From NCBI GenBank assembly GCA_002633025.1, contig NMRB01000128.1:450020-514019 (forward strand): a DNA stretch of 64,000 nucleotides, in the 5' to 3' direction. The notes under the pieces are model-generated. The model did no database searches. It saw nothing but the letters and a program-made list of their open reading frames with translations, and was not told the origin of the DNA. Below, piece by piece: positions 57,693-64,000 of this stretch. This DNA comes from Notospermus geniculatus (taxonomy: Eukaryota; Nemertea; Pilidiophora; Heteronemertea; Lineidae). Within the stretch, counting starts at the first letter, position 1. Every line of letters starts with the position of its first letter. The position numbers and the translations under genes are program-made.

Positions 57693-59637
57693 TCACTGAT
57701 CAACTTCCAACAAGGTCACAAGCTTTGTGACAGGGCGCACATACACAGAGTTCTTGGTCTTCACATGCGCTACACGAACAAGTCCCTTGTCGTCTCCATC
57801 TGCTTGGATTACCCTTCCCATCAACCATTGATTCCTAGGCGCACTGGAGTCCGCGACTAAGACCACATCTCCCGCGGCAACGTTCCGGCGCGGGTGCAGC
57901 CATTTTTGACGTTGATGGAGTAGGGTCAAGTATTCGTTTCTCCACCTCCGCCAGAAAACTTCTGTGAGATGCTGTATCTGACGCCATCTCTGTCGCACAT
58001 ACAGATCCTGAGGGACGAATTCCCCAGGCGGCAACTCAGGATCCGTCTGCAAGATTGACAAGTGATTTGGAGTGAGCGCTGCGGGCTCGTTCGGATCGTC
58101 CGATGCCACGGTTAGCGGCCTGCTATTTATAATAGATTCCACTTCACAAAACAACGTTTGTAATCCTTCATCGTCCGTCCTTATATTCTGCTCCTTCATT
58201 AACCCTTACAAAACCTTGCGCGTGACCCGAATCATCCTCTCCCAGATGCCACCATGATGGGAGGCAGTAGGGGCATTGAACACCCACTCTATCCCTTCCT
58301 GTTGTAGAGTAGCGTGTAACTGGTTCTGATTCCACTCCTGTAAAGCGCATTTCAATTCCTCCTTGGCACCTACAAGATTAGTCCCGTTGTCTGAGCGCAA
58401 CCATCTGACCGAACCACGCCTAGCGACGAATCGACGTATCGCATTGATACATGAGTTGGTATCCAAAGAACTTGCCAACTCCAAATGAGTTGCGAAACAC
58501 GTGAAGAGGACTCCATAACGTTTTATGGTCGTGTTCCTTCCTCTCTTTATCTCCAGTGGTCCAAAATAGTCCACGCCAGATCTAGTGAATGCCTTTTCTC
58601 CGCCCATAAGTCTCTGGACAGGCAACTCTGCCATCTTCTGTTCACATACCTTTGCCCGATAACGTCTGCAGATGACACATTTGGATATCATAGTTCCGAT
58701 GAGCTTGGTGGCCCTGGACACCCAGTACTGCTGTCTCAATTTTGAAAGCACAGCATTCCGTCCTACATGTCCCATCATTCTGTGGTACTCCTCTAGGATG
58801 AGCTTTGTAACGTTTGAGTCCTTGGGCAACAAAATAGGGTGCCTTGCTTCCACTGGTACCGAACTCCTGGCGAGACGTCCACCGACTCTGATCATGCCTG
58901 TTTCATCCTTGAAAGGATCCAACTTGTGGATACCAGCCCCCTTAGACTTGATATCTTCATCCAGATACTTGTGTTGCTCATATCTGATGATCGCTAACTC
59001 TGCTGCTTTCAATTCTTCAAACGTCAAGTTGTGACCAGTCTGAGGTAATTTATCTGTCTTCTGTGAATCTGAGTTGACTGCAACAGGAACTACCATCTCA
59101 TTAGTCTGATGCTTTCTTTTGAACGCCTTCTGTGCTCTGATGATCCATCCTACCACTTTCTTCAATTTCGACCAACTTGAATATCTACCAAAAAGTTCAT
59201 CAACAGTAGTCTGGGCTGCCGGGACAACCAGTGCAGCTGAAGTCACTTCTCGCTTTACTTCAGGGTCATCCTTCGGTACATTTCCTGCCACCTGTTGTTT
59301 CGGCCATTCCGACTCAGGTTGTCTCAAAAAATCTGGTCCTTTCAACCACATCTTCACTGCAGTGGTATCTTTCAGACTGAGCCCTCTGGATGAAATGTCT
59401 GCAGGGTTTTCACCTGTAGGCACGTAATTCCATTGACTGACACAGCTGCCCTCATGTATTGTTGTAAGACGATTTGCTACAAAAGTATGGAATCTGCTTG
59501 CCTGATTCTGTATGTATCTGAGTACAGACATGCTGTCAGTCCAGTATTTCACCTCATCAAACTTGTAGTCCATGTCCTGCACTATCATGTGTCCAAACTT
59601 CACGGCTGTTGGCGCTGCGGTTAGCATGTCGAACAAT
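57693..59637 (-). pseudogene. BEL/Pao pol, 5'-truncated, one nonsense codon
   Basis: The minus-strand frame keeps the end of RNase H (YWTDSMSVLRYI; GENPADISSRG), the integrase zinc finger (H-x5-H with C-x2-C in CVICRRYR), and the integrase core with the catalytic triad in SGVDYFGPL, LRSDNGTN and GGIWERM. An in-frame TAA at 58206-58208 breaks it, and the same frame then resumes as the DUF5641-like C-terminal domain (GDVVLV ... GRVIQADG ... RPVTKL). Reverse transcriptase and gag are missing; the frame stops at the hAT-type MITE at 59638. It would act in copying and integrating the element but cannot as it stands. Confidence 0.88.
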
Positions 59638-60263
59638 TCAGGGGCGAATCCAGGATTTGGGGAAAGAGGGGGTGCCCTTTGCTAGGACTTAAATTTGGGG
59701 TGAATTCCAGAATTTCACAGCGATTTTACAGATTTGGAGAAAAAGGGGAGGCGTGCGCCTGGGGTGCCCCCTCTGGATCCGCCCCTGATATTCAAACATT
59801 TTGCTGCTAAGCCTTTTCAAAACCCGAAAGAAACTGAACGAATCAATGATGAGAACAATGGCTGCTCAGAGTCAATCGATAACAGCCACTATACATTATT
59901 TGGTGTTTACTGCTGAGGAGACAGAGCACAATGAGATTTTGATATAGCCGCTCAAGAATATTGATCAACATCACACGAGTTATGGGAACACATCCCAACT
60001 TTTGACTGCAGACCGAAGCTCTTAGTACACGAGTTTTCTAGCGACACAAGCCGAGGCGCCTCCCAAGAGGAAACCAATGAATGTGATCATTTCAAGCATC
60101 GCCGAAATTCGGAACGGAAATCAGAATGTTGTTGTTCTTCAGAGGTGAAATCAAAGCTAATCACTTCAAAAAGTGTGTTTAAGACTTAGACGCGTGTTGT
60201 AACTTCGTCAAATGCATGGTGGAAGTGTGTGCATTTAGTGAAGTTACACGCGGCTAAGTCATA

Positions 60264-60382
60264 GGGTCGTATTTTAGAACGTTCCTTAACGTTAAGGTCG
60301 ACCTTAAGTCTATTGTAAAACCATCGAGAACAATAGATTTAAGGTGGACCTTAATGTTAAGGAACGTACTAAAATACGGCCC
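60264..60382. mobile_element. Harbinger-type MITE with empty site in copy A
   Basis: GGGTCGTATTTTAG at the left and CTAAAATACGGCCC at the right, nearly perfect arms. Flanks are ATA and TTA; copy A has a single TTA at the same place (near 36650). Confidence 0.88.
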
Positions 60383-60922
60383 TTAATCTCGCTATGGTCA
60401 CCCTTTTTGAATACAGCCCTTTGTATTTGTTTATATCATCGTGGGTATATTCAGATCATTTTCACTGTGGACCACGCAGTCATTCCCTGAAGAGACCGAA
60501 GAGAACCTGATATCATAGGATAGTTACGAATCCGGTGCCGCCGCCCGATTCTGGCAGGTAGGGTCAAGAAAGAGAAATCATAACGCGTTAGGGGGAAAAG
60601 TCATGACAGAACCTTCGGATAGCGCTGTTTTCAAACTATTTGGGTAATTACATGCACTTCTAAACTTGATTCGGAAGATGAACATTAGTGCGATCCAGCC
60701 ATGCCACGTGTCCTGCATAAATTATGTTTGCACTGGTCAATAGGGACCAACTACGATAGAGGGCAGCACACAGTAATCAGGTCCTATACAATGGACGCCC
60801 TTTGTGTTGGAAACTGATCAGGACCTAAATGTTCCTTTCAATTCAATAGATTTAACCACTAGTAACCACTAGTGACACCTATTGAGGTAGTGAGTTAGGT
60901 TCCTCATTATTGCCAACATGTT

Positions 60923-62632
60923 GGGCCGTATTCGAAAAGGGTGATCATCGCGCGATTAAGGGTGTTTAGCCTAATCAGCTACAAATTCTGCATTACACAG
61001 GTTAAAGGCCTAGAAAACTACATTGTATTGTCTGATGTCTGTATGGTGCTTGGCCAGAGGCGTTTACCCGCAGGATAATCACACGCGTCCAACTTTCCTG
61101 CGTCTCAGTCCAAGAGTACAAAGGAAATGTTGAACGATCAGGCAGGCTTGTCTAGAATTTGCACACCACTTTCTTTTGTCCTCCCACACTAAAGGCCCGT
61201 TCACACTTTGGCGACTTTTGTGGCGAATCACCGCGAACTGGGGGTTTATTTTTGTCGTGATCATTCGCCTGTCTGGGGCCCTGTCTGGACCTACATACAC
61301 GAATGTCCTACGATTGTGGTACGCATGCTGTAGGTATTTTGTAAGATTGCCCTAGGTATGTCGGCGACGGGAATAAGATTGGAGTGAGAATGAACAAGAA
61401 TCATTACGCATGTATTACGAATCATGTACGAACTTTGTACGAAGCTAGAAGAGTGGAGTAGGAATCATGAAGAATCAGCACGAATGTTTACGATCGCAGT
61501 ACGAACTCACTACGATTGAGTACAAACGCAGTACGATTAACGTAGAATGCAGAACGAACGCGACTATTTAAACCCCTGTCACACTGTGGCGACTTTGGAG
61601 GGCGAATCCCCACGAACTAGAAAAAGTGAACAAAATCTTGGCAATTCGTATTGGGCTCGTGGTGGATTCTCCGTCATTCGCCGGCATTCTTGGCCAGTCT
61701 CAGAGGGGCTGCGACTGTTTTGAAATGTTCAAACATTCGCGGTCCAAGCACGATTTATTTTTCATCGTACTGCATTCCTACTGCATTCTTGGAGCCAGTC
61801 GTGGCGATTCGCATATATTCTTGATACATTCGTAGGGAGGTCGTAGTGAGGCGCGATTGACCGTGAATCCAATACGCATAGTCACGAAGCACCGCGAATT
61901 AGTACGAATCAGTACGAATTAGTACGACTGAGCACGACTCCACTACGAATGAGTGAGAACCGTGGGAAGATCCCCCCGCGAATGGTGGCGAGTACTGCGT
62001 TCTCGGTCAATCATACTGCGTTCGTACTCAATCGTAGTGAGTTCGTACTGCGATCGTATAGATTTGTGGTGATTCAGGCGAATGACGACGACAAAAAATA
62101 ATCCCCCCAGTTCGCGGGGATTCGCCACAACAGTCGCCACAGTGTGACAGGGGCGATTGTCGTGATTGGTCGTGGTCATTCTTGCTCCCGCGCCTCACTA
62201 CGACCCCCTACGAATGTTCAAGAATATATGCGAATCGCCACGACTGGCTCCAAGAATGCAGTACGAAAATACAGTACGATGAAAAATAAATCGCGCTTGG
62301 ACCGAGAATGTTTTGAACATTTCCAAACAGCCGCAGCCCCTCTGAGACTGGCCAAGAATGCCGGCGACTGAGGGAGAATCCACCACGAGCCCAATACGAA
62401 TTGCCACGATTTTATCACTTTTACTAGTTCGTGGGAATTCGCCCTCCTAAGTCGCCACAGTGTGACCTAGGCTTAAGACGCTGGAAAGATAGACGCGTGT
62501 GATCATCGTGTGGGCAAATGCCAGAGATCAGGCAGCACACAGAAGGCAGAACAATAGTTTTCTAGGCCTTTAATCTGTATAATGCAGAATTTGTACGCTG
62601 ATTAGGCTAAACACCCTTTTTGAATACGGCCC
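60923..62632. mobile_element. Harbinger-type MITE with GTT target, carrying a nested insert
   Basis: GGGCCGTATTC ends with arms of about 155 bp (60923-61085 and 62477-62632) and GTT on both sides. In copy A the left arm is present at 37189 but the right arm is deleted. Confidence 0.8.
61193..62473. mobile_element. 1,281-bp element with TAA target and interlocked arms
   Basis: The ends AGGCCCGTTCACAC and GTGTGACCTAGGCT are flanked by TAA (61190-61192, 62474-62476); copy A has one TAA at the same site. Inside, the first block (61193-61260) pairs with 62078-62150, while 61566-61865 pairs with 62153-62470, giving an A-B-A'-B' order. TACGAAT/GTACGAA words are repeated through it. Two related elements seem to have fused. 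Confidence 0.85.
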
Positions 62633-63732
62633 GTTGTTTTTAGCAGGAGGATTCCTCGTGGTTTGTAGGATTAACCACTAGGTGCGCTGGGGAATAAATG
62701 TGTTTTATCACGGTTTTGAGAAGTGTCTCGCACTGGTGATCCCACGGTGTATGTAGTACTCTGAAACTCGTAGAATAGAGTGTTTTGCGTTTTCAAAATA
62801 GTGTTTCTTTGTACTGCGTGTTATCTTCTTAATCTTGTCATCCAACATAGCATATCACCTCCATTCCTGGAAACGACTTCGTTGACCAATGGTTTAAATA
62901 TTACTCAAGAAGGAGAACGTTGATATTTCACCGACATATTGGGAAAATCTTCAAAAATAGCTGATTTATCTCCTTTCATGGAAAGGTGAAGGTATATATG
63001 TAAACCAGAAAAACCAAAATGCACGGCACTCATGTCTACATGTATATCCTTTTCCTCCTACTTAGTGGGATTAAATATGTTGTAAACTTGAGACATCGCA
63101 ATCTGGGGTACGAAAGGTATGAACAGGGATTATTCAGCATTTCACACAAAACAAGTTCAGTGTTCGACTGCCCACTCCGCTTACCGGGAACTCGTCTGTT
63201 TCTATTTTCATGGAAAAAACACATTGTGTTTTCCAAGTAAAACCTTTCGAAGTTTTACCCGAGAACGTGGGGGTTTAAAAATGATAGAGATTTCAGAAAA
63301 AGAGGCAAAGTTAATGATCTTGGAGGTACATGTAAGTAATCTTCATTGGATGAGTAAACATATTGGTGCAAGTTACTAGGGTGTCTACGTCACTTGGATG
63401 TCTTGGTTGGTGTTAGTTTTATAACTTGAAAACCTACGGTAAGTAGGGAATTACCAACACGTACATAGCAAAGATTGCCTGGGTATATTTTGGCACAGAT
63501 CGCGACATTTTGAAGGCTTTTCTATAGGGATTTTTATCAACCCATATCTTATAGGATTCCACAATCGCATTTTACCCTAATTTATTACCAAAGGTATCAA
63601 TGCAAACAACTCGCATTTTCAACAAAACATCTCGATCTGATATTGTACAAACTTCGTTGAATTATAGTAGATATGAGCCCCCTCCCCCGAATGTTTTTTG
63701 TATCATTTGGGACTACTGTGCTGTACTGTACA

Positions 63733-64000
63733 CACCAATTAGACGAAACAGACAATCGTACTGACTAGTCTAAAGCCTAGCGTCGGACATCGGCCTTGCG
63801 ACTGAAATCAACCACCGACAACGGCGTTTCCTTCAACGGTTGGCGACTACAAGGAACCAGCAGCAACTCATCAGATACTCAAACAGGCTGATGTACGCGC
63901 ACACCTGTAATGCCATTGCCGACCGTTGCCGCCAGTTCCAGCCAACAGCTCATGTTCACCTCGTTGCAACGTTCGCAACGGTTGCTTTCAGTCAGTTGCC
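63733..64000 (+). repeat. Dispersed repeat (partner of 44151-44440)
   Basis: Joins copy B directly and runs to the window edge. Confidence 0.85.

Larger units (their letters stand above)
59627..63727 (+). repeat. Dispersed repeat, copy B (4.1 kb)
   Basis: Partner of 35978-38590. It is longer because of insertions at 60264-60382 and 61193-62473 and an intact right TIR at about 62477-62632. Confidence 0.9.

Overview
The window looks like intergenic-rich nuclear DNA from a marine deuterostome invertebrate; lancelet, echinoderm and hemichordate all fit and I cannot choose between them. Genes are split by GT-AG introns. Intact coding capacity is sparse. There are three runs of N plus isolated N bases. 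The intergenic DNA is packed with foldback elements, MITEs, tandem repeats and the palindrome TAGGCCTA. Nothing looks prokaryotic, and there is no CRISPR array or operon.

Region by region: (1) 1-3.4 kb holds unrecognised exon-like ORFs and a minisatellite. (2) 3,415-9,733 is a nearly complete DNA transposon of the Kolobok type, bounded by TTAA on both sides. It carries a nine-exon THAP-domain transposase gene on the minus strand, a convergent plus-strand gene with a P2X7 ballast-like zinc-binding domain, and a fragment with ankyrin repeats between them. (3) 9.7-18 kb is a field of MITEs with several readable target-site duplications (TTAA, 9 bp). (4) 18.08-21.45 kb holds three exons of a host-type gene whose product has a PP1-docking motif followed by an ankyrin repeat (MYPT/PPP1R12-16-like). 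(5) 24.5-25.1 kb is a 591-bp element with 50-bp perfect TIRs and a 10-bp target duplication. (6) 25,704-26,762 is an intact single-exon class A GPCR. (7) 30-34 kb is a nested foldback containing a 164-bp satellite, preceded by a broken Harbinger transposase. (8) 41.0-43.8 kb is an intact two-exon hAT-transposase-like gene. (9) 47-50 kb is a composite foldback. (10) 52.4-53.4 kb is a long unrecognised ORF followed by a 710-bp near-perfect palindrome. (11) 56.6-59.6 kb is a 5'-truncated BEL/Pao retrotransposon with its 3' LTR. (12) 59.6-63.7 kb is a second copy of 36.0-38.6 kb; comparing the two copies exposes empty sites for two insertions.

The genes do not form a pathway. The most interesting unit is the Kolobok-like element. 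Its two genes face each other, and each has the same 21-bp inverted promoter-proximal sequence about 110 bp before its ATG. The transposase reading frame can be followed through nine exons with phase-consistent splice sites. It needs only two single-base corrections, both at homopolymers.
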